Source of the DNA: Candidatus Saccharimonadota bacterium
GTDB lineage: Bacteria > Patescibacteriota > Saccharimonadia > Saccharimonadales > Saccharimonadaceae
Reading direction: 5' to 3'
Length of the DNA stretch: 15,269 nucleotides
NCBI GenBank assembly: GCA_900555425.1
Contig: UNSM01000013.1
Span: forward strand, 1 to 15,269
Position 1 is the stretch's first letter, and each line of letters opens with the position of its first letter. The translations under genes were made by a program, and so were the position numbers. A model generated the notes under the pieces. It ran no database searches. It was not told the origin of the DNA and saw only the letters and a list, made by a program, of their open reading frames with translations. Below, piece by piece: positions 1 to 6,568 of this stretch.

Positions 1-180
1 GATAGTCTTAGAAATTGACGTATCATAATCAATGCCAAGTAACGGCAGATACTCACACACAAACGACCGCACATCAGCCGCACTACGAATTAAACCGAGC
101 CTATTCGACCAGAACATGTCGATGTCGTTGTGGATGAGATTATTGAACGGCGGTGTATTCATATAGATAACGTAAAACAT
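1..180 (-). CDS. Partial hypothetical protein, 5' end only
   Basis: An open reading frame enters from the left edge on the minus strand and gives 60 residues beginning MFYVIYMNTPPF. A stop codon (TGA, 183-181) lies directly before the ATG at 180, so the start must be ATG 180 or ATG 162; I cannot choose between them because neither has a Shine-Dalgarno sequence. The visible part is soluble-looking with no signal peptide or membrane segment. I do not recognise the family. A good minus-strand promoter about 90 bases upstream supports it being a real transcribed gene. It is divergent from hisS. Only the N-terminus is visible, so function cannot be assigned. Confidence 0.5.
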   Translation of the reverse strand, partial: MFYVIYMNTPPFNNLIHNDIDMFWSNRLGLIRSAADVRSFVCEYLPLLGIDYDTSISKTI

Positions 181-265
181 TCAAGTAAGACGGACAGTTT
201 TATGACATGTCCAGAGGTCTGGGGGCTAGAGCAATTCAGCGTTTACAATTTCGTTGCCCCAGGCT
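181..265 (-). other. Structured 5' leader of the minus-strand gene
   Basis: This is the roughly 85-nt untranslated region between the predicted start near 265 and the first ATG at 180. Read on the minus strand it contains CTGGGG and CCCCAG arms that can close a large hairpin, then GGACA and TGTCC arms enclosing an 11-nt loop. There is no ribosome-binding site before either candidate start. I compared it by eye with common riboswitch cores (TPP, glycine, preQ1, fluoride, c-di-GMP) and saw no match. Its role is unknown. Confidence 0.35.
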
Positions 266-271
266 GATACA

Positions 272-300
272 TATATATTAATTATTAGACCCGCTGTCAA
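272..300 (-). promoter_or_regulatory. Sigma-70-type promoter for the leftmost minus-strand gene
   Basis: On the minus strand there is a perfect -35 TTGACA (300-295), a 17-bp spacer, and a -10 TATATA (277-272). The predicted transcription start is near base 265. It points toward the partial gene at 1-180 and is divergent from the hisS promoter. Confidence 0.65.
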
Positions 301-307
301 CAGTCAC

Positions 308-336
308 TTTACAAAAAGCATAAAATTTACTATAAT
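308..336 (+). promoter_or_regulatory. Promoter of the hisS transcript
   Basis: The -35 is TTTACA (308-313), the spacer is 17 bp, and the -10 is a perfect TATAAT (331-336). The predicted start, seven bases past the -10, is A343. That base is also the A of the ATG of the His-rich leader ORF, so the transcript should start with AUG. Confidence 0.85.
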
Positions 337-342
337 GGACTC

Positions 343-387
343 ATGATTTTACCTAAATTCCATCATTCACACGTGTTGCCGAGGTAG
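343..387 (+). CDS. His-rich leader peptide of hisS (14 aa, leaderless)
   Basis: A 14-codon ORF, MILPKFHHSHVLPR, ends with TAG at 385-387. Codons 7, 8 and 10 are histidine, which is far above chance in so short a peptide directly ahead of histidyl-tRNA synthetase. Its ATG coincides with the predicted transcription start, so it would be read from a leaderless mRNA. The end of the ORF overlaps the 5' arm of the downstream RNA hairpin, as in classical attenuators such as the his operon leader and pheM ahead of pheST in Escherichia coli. The role is inferred: the peptide itself is probably unimportant and ribosome stalling at His codons is the sensor. No Shine-Dalgarno is possible or needed. Confidence 0.72.
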   Translation: MILPKFHHSHVLPR

Positions 388-434
388 GACTCTGATTTTT
401 GATTGTACGCGCCGAGTTCTGCCTCGGCGTTTTT
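378..434 (+). promoter_or_regulatory. Histidine attenuator: alternative hairpins plus T-tract
   Basis: Two incompatible structures share the same bases. The compact terminator pairs CGCCGAG (410-416) with CTCGGCG (423-429), a perfect 7-bp stem with a 6-nt loop, followed by TTTTT (430-434). The long form pairs 378-392 with 414-428, 15 bp with two G:U pairs and a 21-nt loop. Inferred model: a ribosome stalled at the His codons covers bases up to about 384. This leaves 385-392 free to pair with 414-421, which sequesters 414-416 and breaks the terminator, so hisS is transcribed. A ribosome that reaches the stop codon masks 378-398, so the compact terminator forms. With no translation, the full long stem abuts the T-tract and should also terminate. 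Confidence 0.7.
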
Positions 435-474
435 GATTGCTATAAATAAGAAATAATGACATAATGGAGCTAAC

Positions 475-1809
475 ATGAGCAGTTTATCTACACAAAGTTA
501 CAAAGGTTCGCGAGACTATTTTCCAGAGGAAAAGCGTCTGCAGAATTACATTTTTAACGTTTGGCACAAGACGGTTGAGAGTTTTGGCTATGAAGAATAT
601 GGCGCGCCGCTACTGGAGCCGCTAGATATTTATCTGGCGAAGTCAGGCCAGGAATTGGCGGGCGAGCAAACATACGCTTTTGAAGATCGTGGTGGTCGAA
701 TGGTGGCGATTCGTCCTGAGATGACGCCGTCGATTTCTCGAATGGTGGCGGCTAAGCGTCAGGAATTGGCGATGCCTGCGCGGCTGTATTCAATTGCTAA
801 TTTTATGCGCTATGAACGACCGCAACGTGGGCGTGAGCGTGAGTTTTGGCAATTGAATGCGGATTTGTTTGGCGTGGACGGCGCGGCGGCGGACGCGGAG
901 ATTATTGAGCTGAGCCACGCTAGCGTGATGAATTTTGGTGCCAAGCAAGAAATGTTTACGGTCAGGGTTAATAATCGCCAATTGATAAATCGTCTGATGA
1001 GCCAATTTTTGAAGCTTGATATTGTTGGCTCGACGATGATGATGAAGTTACTTGATAGGAAAAATAAGATTCCTGCCGAAGAATTTAAGCGTCAGGCGAT
1101 TGAGATTTTTGGCAATCAAGCATCAGAGGGTTTGCCAAAGCTAGCAAAAATGATCAGCATGAAATCTGTTGATGATTTGCCGAGCGAATTGATGGAAGAT
1201 GAAAGCGTTAAGCAGCTTCGCGAAGTGATGAAATTGCTTAGCCAAAAAGGCATTACGAATGCAGTGTTTGATGTTACTTTGATGCGCGGATTGGACTATT
1301 ACACGGGCATGGTTTTTGAGCTGTTTGATAATTCGCCAGAGAATAACCGAGCATTGTTTGGTGGCGGACGATATGACGGATTAGTTGGGCTATTCGGTGT
1401 CGAACCGATTGCTACGGTTGGTGTTGGTATGGGCGCGACAACGATGGAGCAATTTTTGGAAGTGCACGGCTTGTTGCCTAAATTGGCGTCCAAAACAGAT
1501 GTATATATAATTCCGGTGTCAAAAGAATCTATGGCTGGCGCGGACGATTTGGCGCGAAAATTGCGCAGCGAAGGCGTGCGAGCGGAGTTGGATATCACTG
1601 GTAGAAAGATTGACAAGCAGATAAAAGCGGCGTTGAAAAAGCAAATTCCGTTTGCGGTGTTCGTGGGTGAGGATGAAATTGCTAGCGGCGCATACACGGT
1701 TCGAAACTTGGTGGAATCTGATGAGCAGAAGGTTGGCGCTGAACGAATCGTGACAATTGTCAAAGATCGTCGATATGATGGCGATGAAGACGCTCTGTTT
1801 GAGGTATAG
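475..1809 (+). CDS. hisS: Histidyl-tRNA synthetase
   Basis: A class II aminoacyl-tRNA synthetase, 444 residues, that charges tRNA-His with histidine in the cytoplasm. Visible signatures are RPEMTPSISR (80-89), class II motif 2 RYERPQRGREREF (112-124), the histidine-binding RGLDYYTGMVFE (271-282) and GGGRYDGLV (296-304). The C-terminal anticodon-binding domain begins near 341. Motif 3 (GVGMGATTME, 316-325) lacks the Glu-Arg pair seen in the Escherichia coli enzyme; the family assignment is still secure from the His-specific motifs. The ATG at 475 is preceded by GGAG (466-469) at a 5-nt spacing. Expression is probably set by the His leader peptide and terminator upstream. The tig promoter overlaps its last codons. 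Confidence 0.96.
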   Translation: MSSLSTQSYKGSRDYFPEEKRLQNYIFNVWHKTVESFGYEEYGAPLLEPLDIYLAKSGQELAGEQTYAFEDRGGRMVAIRPEMTPSISRMVAAKRQELAMPARLYSIANFMRYERPQRGREREFWQLNADLFGVDGAAADAEIIELSHASVMNFGAKQEMFTVRVNNRQLINRLMSQFLKLDIVGSTMMMKLLDRKNKIPAEEFKRQAIEIFGNQASEGLPKLAKMISMKSVDDLPSELMEDESVKQLREVMKLLSQKGITNAVFDVTLMRGLDYYTGMVFELFDNSPENNRALFGGGRYDGLVGLFGVEPIATVGVGMGATTMEQFLEVHGLLPKLASKTDVYIIPVSKESMAGADDLARKLRSEGVRAELDITGRKIDKQIKAALKKQIPFAVFVGEDEIASGAYTVRNLVESDEQKVGAERIVTIVKDRRYDGDEDALFEV

Positions 1810-1827
1810 CCTGATATCTGTTATAAT
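1799..1827 (+). promoter_or_regulatory. Promoter of tig-clpP
   Basis: The -35 is TTGAGG (1799-1804), inside the last codons of hisS. A 17-bp spacer leads to a perfect -10 TATAAT (1822-1827). Only 8 bases separate the -10 from the tig ATG at 1836, so transcription should begin at or within two bases of the start codon (leaderless mRNA). Confidence 0.75.
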
Positions 1828-1835
1828 TAGTCTTT

Positions 1836-3125
1836 ATGAAGACTACTGTAAAAAAACTATCAGATACTAAAGTTCAATTGACGATTTCTTTGGGTGCTAG
1901 TGAATTAGCTGACGCAGAGCAGGTTTCCTTGACAAAGTTGGCTCGCGACATCAAAGTTCCAGGTTTCCGCAAAGGAAAAGTTCCCGCAAGCATAGCCGCT
2001 AAGCATGTTGATCCGAATGCGCTTCAGGAGCAGATTTTAGAGAATGCTTTGTCAAAGGCAGTAGCTGAGGCGTTTCTACAGGAAAAATTGCAAGCTTTGG
2101 ATCGACCAAGTGTTGAGGTGAAGAAGTTTGTGCCGGGCGCTGAGTTGGAATTTACGGCTGAAGTTGAAGTTATTCCGCCAGTAAAATTGGGCGATTACAA
2201 AAAATTGACAGCGAAAAAAGAAGTAGCCAAGGTCGAGGATAAAGATGTCGACGAGGTTATTGAGCGAATCCGTAAAAACTATTCTGAAAAATCAGAGGTC
2301 AAGCGCGCCGCTAAAACTGGCGACGAAGCCGTGATTGACTTTACGGGAAAGAAAGATGGCGTGGCGTTTGACGGCGGTTCGGCTAAGGAATATGGCTTGA
2401 AGCTTGGCGAAGGTCAATTCATTCCTGGATTTGAGGAAGGTGTGATTGGTCATAAGGCTGGTGAAGAGTTCGATTTGAAACTGAAATTCCCAGAGGATTA
2501 TCACGCTGAGAATCTGGCAGGTCAAGACGTTGTGTTTACCGTGAAACTTCACAAGGTTAATGAATTGAAATTGCCAGAACTAAACGATGAATTTGCTGCA
2601 AAATGTGGTCCATTTACAGAGATGAAAGAAGTAAAAGCGGACATCAAGCGTGAACTCACCGCGCAAAAAGAGCGCGAAGCTGACGAGAAGTTTAAGGACG
2701 CGTTGGTTGGTGAATTGACTGAAAAGAGCAAGGCTGCGTTGCCAGAACTTTTGGTTGAGGACCAATTACGATCAATCGAGCGTGATTTGACTCAGAATTT
2801 GATGTATAGCGGACTGAGTTTGGATAGCTATTTGAAAACTCAGGGCTTCAAGGATAAAGATGAATGGACGAAGAAAGAGGCTCGTCCAGCGGCTGAAAAG
2901 CGCGTTAAGGCTGGTCTAGTATTGGCGGAATTGTCGAAGGAATTGAAGATTGACGCTTCTCATGACGAGATTCAAGAGCAGATTAATTTCTTTAAGCAGC
3001 AATACGGCAAAGATAAGAAAATATTAGAGCAATTTGACAATCCAAACGTCCACCGCGACATTGCCAACCGAATGATTACAGATAAGACCGTTGCTAAATT
3101 GGTCGAATTAAACACGAAGAAATAG
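1836..3125 (+). CDS. tig: Trigger factor, ribosome-bound chaperone and peptidyl-prolyl isomerase
   Basis: 429 residues, the usual trigger factor length. The N-terminal ribosome-binding domain carries the signature GFRKGKVP (43-50), which docks the chaperone at the nascent-chain exit. The FKBP-type peptidyl-prolyl isomerase domain spans about 162-241, including [10 protein letters not shown] and FIPGFEEG. The rest is the helical C-terminal substrate-cradling domain. There is no Shine-Dalgarno before the ATG and a TATAAT lies 8 bases upstream, so it is probably translated from a leaderless message. clpP follows 7 bases after the stop and is probably co-transcribed, the common tig-clpP pairing. 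Lysine and glutamate are abundant throughout. Confidence 0.96.
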   Translation: MKTTVKKLSDTKVQLTISLGASELADAEQVSLTKLARDIKVPGFRKGKVPASIAAKHVDPNALQEQILENALSKAVAEAFLQEKLQALDRPSVEVKKFVPGAELEFTAEVEVIPPVKLGDYKKLTAKKEVAKVEDKDVDEVIERIRKNYSEKSEVKRAAKTGDEAVIDFTGKKDGVAFDGGSAKEYGLKLGEGQFIPGFEEGVIGHKAGEEFDLKLKFPEDYHAENLAGQDVVFTVKLHKVNELKLPELNDEFAAKCGPFTEMKEVKADIKRELTAQKEREADEKFKDALVGELTEKSKAALPELLVEDQLRSIERDLTQNLMYSGLSLDSYLKTQGFKDKDEWTKKEARPAAEKRVKAGLVLAELSKELKIDASHDEIQEQINFFKQQYGKDKKILEQFDNPNVHRDIANRMITDKTVAKLVELNTKK

Positions 3126-3132
3126 GGTAAAT

Positions 3133-3726
3133 ATGCCAAAATCATATCTCATTCCAACTGTCGTTGAAAAGTCGGCCGACGGCGAGCGTGCTTTTGATAT
3201 CTATTCGAGATTGTTGAATGAGAGAATTATTTTTCTTGGTGAAGACGTTAACGAACATACCGCGAACAGCGTAGTGGCGCAATTGCTGCATTTGGCATAT
3301 GTTGACCCGCAAGCTGATATATCGCTATATATCAATAGTCCAGGCGGCAGCGTTTATGACGGAATGGCAATTTACGACACGATGAATTTTATAAAGCCCG
3401 ATGTGGCGACGTATGGAATTGGTTTGCAGGCAAGCATGGGGGCGTTTTTGCTCAGCTCTGGCGCTAAGGGCAAGAGGTTTTGCTTGCCGCATGCCAAGGT
3501 TATGATTCATCAGCCGTCTTCTGGAACGCACGGAAAAGTGACCGACATGGAAATTGACATGAAGGAAACTTTGGAAGTTAAGGAGATGCTAGCGAAGATT
3601 ATGGCTAAAAACACCGGTCAGAAATTAGCTAAGGTTAAGTCTGACATGGAGCGCGATTATTGGATGACGCCAGATGAAGCCGTAAAGTACGGACTGATTG
3701 ATAAAGTCTTGACTAAATTGTCGTAA
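3133..3726 (+). CDS. clpP: ATP-dependent Clp protease proteolytic subunit
   Basis: 197 residues, a serine protease of family S14 that forms a barrel and degrades proteins fed by a Clp ATPase. The catalytic triad is visible: Ser101 in QASMGAFLL, His126 in MIHQPSSG, and Asp175 in ERDYWMTP. The oxyanion-type loop [11 protein letters not shown] (68-78) and the ending EAVKYGLID (182-190) are also canonical. The ATG has a weak AGGG four to five bases upstream and lies 7 bases after tig, so it is likely translationally linked to tig. The usual next gene, clpX, is not here; thyA with its own promoter follows, so the partner ATPase must be encoded elsewhere. Confidence 0.96.
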   Translation: MPKSYLIPTVVEKSADGERAFDIYSRLLNERIIFLGEDVNEHTANSVVAQLLHLAYVDPQADISLYINSPGGSVYDGMAIYDTMNFIKPDVATYGIGLQASMGAFLLSSGAKGKRFCLPHAKVMIHQPSSGTHGKVTDMEIDMKETLEVKEMLAKIMAKNTGQKLAKVKSDMERDYWMTPDEAVKYGLIDKVLTKLS

Positions 3727-3766
3727 AAATTTGCGTGTTTGTTGTTAAAACTACTAGTGATTCTGC

Positions 3767-3795
3767 TTGTGGTTTTTGGAGGATATTGTCATAAT
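3767..3795 (+). promoter_or_regulatory. Promoter of thyA
   Basis: TTGTGG (3767-3772), a 17-bp spacer and CATAAT (3790-3795). The predicted start is near 3802, giving a 16-nt leader that contains the strong ribosome-binding site GAGGAGGG (3807-3814). I see no intrinsic terminator for clpP between 3727 and this promoter. Confidence 0.65.
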
Positions 3796-3817
3796 TTGAA
3801 GTAAACGAGGAGGGCTT

Positions 3818-4756
3818 ATGAGGCAATATTTAGACGCATTGAAATACGTTCGTGATAACGGTGTGCGGAAGGGTGATCGTACGGGAACGGGAACGACGGA
3901 AGTTTTTGGTATTCAGACGCGATATAATTTGGCGGGCGGATTCCCGGCTATGACCACGAAGAAGTTGTATTTCAAAAGCGTCGCTCATGAGCTTTTATGG
4001 TTTCTTAAGGGCACGGGCAATATTGAATATTTGGCGCAAAACGGCGTTCATATTTGGGATGAGTGGCCATATAAAAATTACCTAGAAAAAACCGGTCAGA
4101 AAATACCGGAAATTAACGGCGATGAATGGCGCGCTGGCATGAAGGAATTTATTGATAAGATTGCGAATGATCACGCGTTTGCTGAAGAATGGGGAAATTT
4201 GGGTCCTGTTTATGGTGTTCAATGGCGAAAATGGCCGGACGGGAAGGGCGGAACTATTGACCAGATTCAGAGCGCCATTGACATGATAAAGACAAATCCA
4301 GAGTCGCGTCGGAATATCGTGAGCGCGTGGAATGTGGCGGAAATTGACGACATCGTTCAAGCCGGCGGGCTGCCTCCGTGTCATACGATGTTTCAATTTA
4401 ACGTAAGACCTGGCAAGAACGGCGGGAAGGACAAGCTGGATTTGGCGCTGACTCAGAGATCGGCAGATATGTTCCTTGGGGTGCCGTTTAACATTGCCAG
4501 CTATGCGCTGCTTTTGTCGATTGTCGCTCAAGTTACCGACAAGCAACCCGGCGAGTTTATCCATACCTTAAATAGTGCACATATTTACAATAATCATCGC
4601 GCGCAAGTTGACGAGCAATTATCGCGCCGTCCGCTGCCGCTACCGAAACTGTGGCTCAATCCAGACATCAAGAATATTGACGATTTCACGATTGATGATA
4701 TCCGTCTGGAGAATTATGAGTGCCATCCAGCGATTAAGGCGCCGATTGCGGTATAA
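3818..4756 (+). CDS. thyA: Thymidylate synthase (ThyA type)
   Basis: 312 residues. It methylates dUMP to dTMP using methylene-tetrahydrofolate and releases dihydrofolate. The phosphate-binding GDRTGTGT (19-26) with Arg21, the SRR pair (163-165), the nucleophile Cys188 in [12 protein letters not shown], the [12 protein letters not shown] block (214-225) and HIYNNH (255-260) are all present, so the enzyme should be active. A strong Shine-Dalgarno GAGGAGGG sits 3 bases before the ATG. It lies tail to tail with dihydrofolate reductase, its natural partner for folate recycling, with a 27-base gap between the two stop codons and no obvious hairpin terminator in it. Confidence 0.97.
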   Translation: MRQYLDALKYVRDNGVRKGDRTGTGTTEVFGIQTRYNLAGGFPAMTTKKLYFKSVAHELLWFLKGTGNIEYLAQNGVHIWDEWPYKNYLEKTGQKIPEINGDEWRAGMKEFIDKIANDHAFAEEWGNLGPVYGVQWRKWPDGKGGTIDQIQSAIDMIKTNPESRRNIVSAWNVAEIDDIVQAGGLPPCHTMFQFNVRPGKNGGKDKLDLALTQRSADMFLGVPFNIASYALLLSIVAQVTDKQPGEFIHTLNSAHIYNNHRAQVDEQLSRRPLPLPKLWLNPDIKNIDDFTIDDIRLENYECHPAIKAPIAV

Positions 4757-4761
4757 GTTGA

Positions 4762-4790
4762 TTGTGTCTGCCGACTGAAATGGCTATAAT
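4762..4790 (+). promoter_or_regulatory. Possible promoter for RNA antisense to dfrA
   Basis: TTGTGT (4762-4767), 17 bp and a perfect TATAAT (4785-4790) lie in the thyA/dfrA convergent gap and just into the dfrA stop. Transcription would begin near 4797 and run antisense through dfrA. No plus-strand gene follows that it could serve before dcd, which has its own promoter. Confidence 0.35.
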
Positions 4791-5299
4791 TTACTTTTTT
4801 CAGGAATTTTTCTTTTATACGTCACAAAATCAAAATCGTAATTATTTTCAGCGTCTGCTGGGTGATGTGTGCGACTTACTTCCTCCCACGCGTCCATATC
4901 TATCTCTGGGAAAAAAGTGTCAGCGTCGGGAAACTCGGCATTAATCTCTGTGGCGTAAATAGTGTCAATTTCTGGAATATCTAGCGCGTCTTTATAAACC
5001 CGTGAGCCGCCAATGATAAAAGTCGGATATCGCGACAAAGCCAGGGCGCTTCGTAAATTCATAGCCGTAAGAACTTTTTTTACGCCAGTTGGCTTGGATG
5101 AAATGACAATATTTTCTCTGTCTGGGAGTGGTCGCGAGCCAATTGACTCAAACGTTTTTCTACCCATGATGACATTGCTGTTTCTCGTCAAACGCTTAAA
5201 ATTCGCCAAATCGACTGGTAAACTTCGCCCCCACGGCATATCGCCATTTTGTCCGATGGCGCGGTTTTTATCGTAAGCTACAATAATGGCTTTTTCCAT
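4784..5299 (-). CDS. folA: Dihydrofolate reductase
   Basis: 171 residues. It reduces dihydrofolate to tetrahydrofolate with NADPH, regenerating the cofactor oxidised by the neighbouring ThyA. Visible features are the N-terminal AIIVAYDKNRAIGQNGDMPW (4-23) with Trp23, the active-site acid Asp30 in LPVDLANF, the NADPH-binding VIMGRKTFESIG (43-54) with RPLPDREN, and IIGGSRVYKDAL (95-106). The start ATG (5299-5297) has no Shine-Dalgarno. A weak -10-like TAAACT on the minus strand (5311-5306) would place transcription exactly at the ATG, so leaderless expression is possible. It is divergent from dcd and convergent with thyA. Confidence 0.95.
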   Translation of the reverse strand: MEKAIIVAYDKNRAIGQNGDMPWGRSLPVDLANFKRLTRNSNVIMGRKTFESIGSRPLPDRENIVISSKPTGVKKVLTAMNLRSALALSRYPTFIIGGSRVYKDALDIPEIDTIYATEINAEFPDADTFFPEIDMDAWEEVSRTHHPADAENNYDFDFVTYKRKIPEKSKL

Positions 5300-5336
5300 A
5301 ATTTCAGTTTAACATGCTGTAAAATTTACTAAAAGC

Positions 5337-5365
5337 TTGATAGGAATGCATAAACTTGCCATAAT
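5337..5365 (+). promoter_or_regulatory. Promoter of the dcd-HIT-tmk operon
   Basis: TTGATA (5337-5342), a 17-bp spacer and CATAAT (5360-5365). The predicted start is near 5372, giving a leader of about 32 nt with the ribosome-binding site GGGAGG (5392-5397). It also places transcription downstream of the alternative TTG start at 5371, which argues against that start. Confidence 0.68.
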
Positions 5366-5403
5366 AAGATTTGGTAGAAAAATCACGCAATGGGAGGTGT
5401 TTA

Positions 5404-6123
5404 GTGAGCGTGTACTCAAATAAAGATATATTAGCGGCGATTGAAGATGGGACGATTGTCTGTACGCCGTTCAACCCAAAAAACGTATCGGAAGCCAGCT
5501 TAGATTTTACGCTAGGCTTTAATTTTTATAAGCAGGAATATGACGATATTTCGCGAGTTTATAATCCGTTTGACGAGTCTGATGTCAATCGATACTTCAA
5601 GGGTCCACTTAAGGCGATTCCGCACGCCGAATGGTGTGAGCGGCACGGTTTTCGGGAATTTAAGAATATTCCGCCAGATCATCCGATTATCGTTTTGAAG
5701 CCTGGTGAGCGAATTTTGGCGCATACGCACGAATTTGTTGGAATTCGGACGCATGGCGGCGCGGCTGAGGTGAAAAGTCGTAGCTCTTGGGGGCGAAATG
5801 GCGTGGCGGTGTGTTTTGATGCTGGCTGGGTTGATCCGGGATATATCAATCGGATTACGCTTGAGATTTACAATTTGAATAAGCATGAGAGCGTAGTTCT
5901 GCCTGTCGGTGAGAGAATTGGGCAATTGATTTTTCATCACACTGGTCAGGTTGACGGCGGATATGCTAGTGGGCGCGGCGGAATGAGCGGCAAATATCAG
6001 CACACTGACGATTTGGATGAATTGATAAAAACTTGGCGTCCAGAAATGATGTTGCCGCGGGCGTTTAAGGATAATCGGCATAAACCGATGGAAATCGCGG
6101 GGCTTGGCGAGGGGATTTTGTGA
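5404..6123 (+). CDS. dcd: dCTP deaminase, possibly bifunctional with dUTPase
   Basis: 239 residues from GTG 5404, chosen because GGGAGG lies 6 bases upstream and the protein then begins MSVYSNKDI, like known Dcd N-termini. A member of the dCTP deaminase/dUTPase trimer superfamily that converts dCTP to dUTP. Conserved blocks are KSRSSWGRNG (124-133), DAGWVDPGY (139-147), TLEIYN (152-157) with probable catalytic Glu154, IGQLIF (172-177) and the C-terminal KYQ (197-199). It is longer than the 193-residue Escherichia coli enzyme, with extra residues around 45-90. The SSxGR form, with Gly rather than Ala, resembles the bifunctional deaminase-dUTPase of mycobacteria; no dUTPase gene is nearby. First gene of an overlapping operon with HIT and tmk. 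Confidence 0.88.
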   Translation: MSVYSNKDILAAIEDGTIVCTPFNPKNVSEASLDFTLGFNFYKQEYDDISRVYNPFDESDVNRYFKGPLKAIPHAEWCERHGFREFKNIPPDHPIIVLKPGERILAHTHEFVGIRTHGGAAEVKSRSSWGRNGVAVCFDAGWVDPGYINRITLEIYNLNKHESVVLPVGERIGQLIFHHTGQVDGGYASGRGGMSGKYQHTDDLDELIKTWRPEMMLPRAFKDNRHKPMEIAGLGEGIL

Positions 6124-6566
6124 TGATGGAAGGTTCAATGTTTCGCTCACGAACGAAAGAGAAAGAATATATCGATCACAGGAAAAAGCACAAGTCTGAC
6201 GGCTGCGATTTTTGTCAATTGGTAAAACATCACACAGATCAGGTAGTTGACGAAACGGCGCATTGTCTGATTATTAAGAACAGGTTTGGCTATAATTTTT
6301 GGGATGGCTGCGGCGTGGACGATCATTTGATGGTGATACCGAAACGGCACGTGGATTCATTGGCGAATTTGAGCGATGAGGAAAAAATTGACTATATGAA
6401 TCAGATTGCGAAATTTGAGAGTGACGGCTATTCGATTTACGCCCGAGCGCAAGGAAGTAAAACCAGGTCAATGGCACACCAACATACGCATTTTATAAAA
6501 GTTGACGGCAAGGCGAAAAAAATGATGATTTATCTGAATAAGCCGCATACTGTGATTACGAGGTGA
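6123..6566 (+). CDS. HIT (histidine triad) family nucleotide-binding protein
   Basis: 147 residues from ATG 6123, whose A is the last base of the dcd stop; GAGGGG (6109-6114) lies 8 bases upstream. ATG 6126 and ATG 6138 (with GGAAGG just before it) are alternatives. The histidine triad HQHTH (119-123) forms the nucleotide alpha-phosphate site of HIT hydrolases and transferases. DDHLMVIPKRHV (67-78) is the usual upstream block. An N-terminal CDFC (28-31) could bind metal. The substrate is not predictable from sequence; placement between dcd and tmk suggests a role in nucleotide turnover, which is only an inference. Its stop overlaps the tmk start region. Confidence 0.88.
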   Translation: MMEGSMFRSRTKEKEYIDHRKKHKSDGCDFCQLVKHHTDQVVDETAHCLIIKNRFGYNFWDGCGVDDHLMVIPKRHVDSLANLSDEEKIDYMNQIAKFESDGYSIYARAQGSKTRSMAHQHTHFIKVDGKAKKMMIYLNKPHTVITR

Positions 6567-6568
6567 TG

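Noticed and set aside
210..265. tRNA-like or tmRNA-like segment with GGGG and CCCC arms
   Set aside because: No D-arm, anticodon arm or TTCGA-type T-loop can be laid out, and the opposing promoters leave too little room.
308..474. T-box riboswitch upstream of hisS
   Set aside because: The leader is only about 130 nt and lacks a recognisable T-box AGGGUGG element and specifier stem; the His codons in a translated ORF explain it better.
5371..5403. N-terminal extension of Dcd from a TTG at 5371
   Set aside because: The predicted transcript begins near 5372, there is no ribosome-binding site for it, and GTG 5404 has a good site and a family-like N-terminus.
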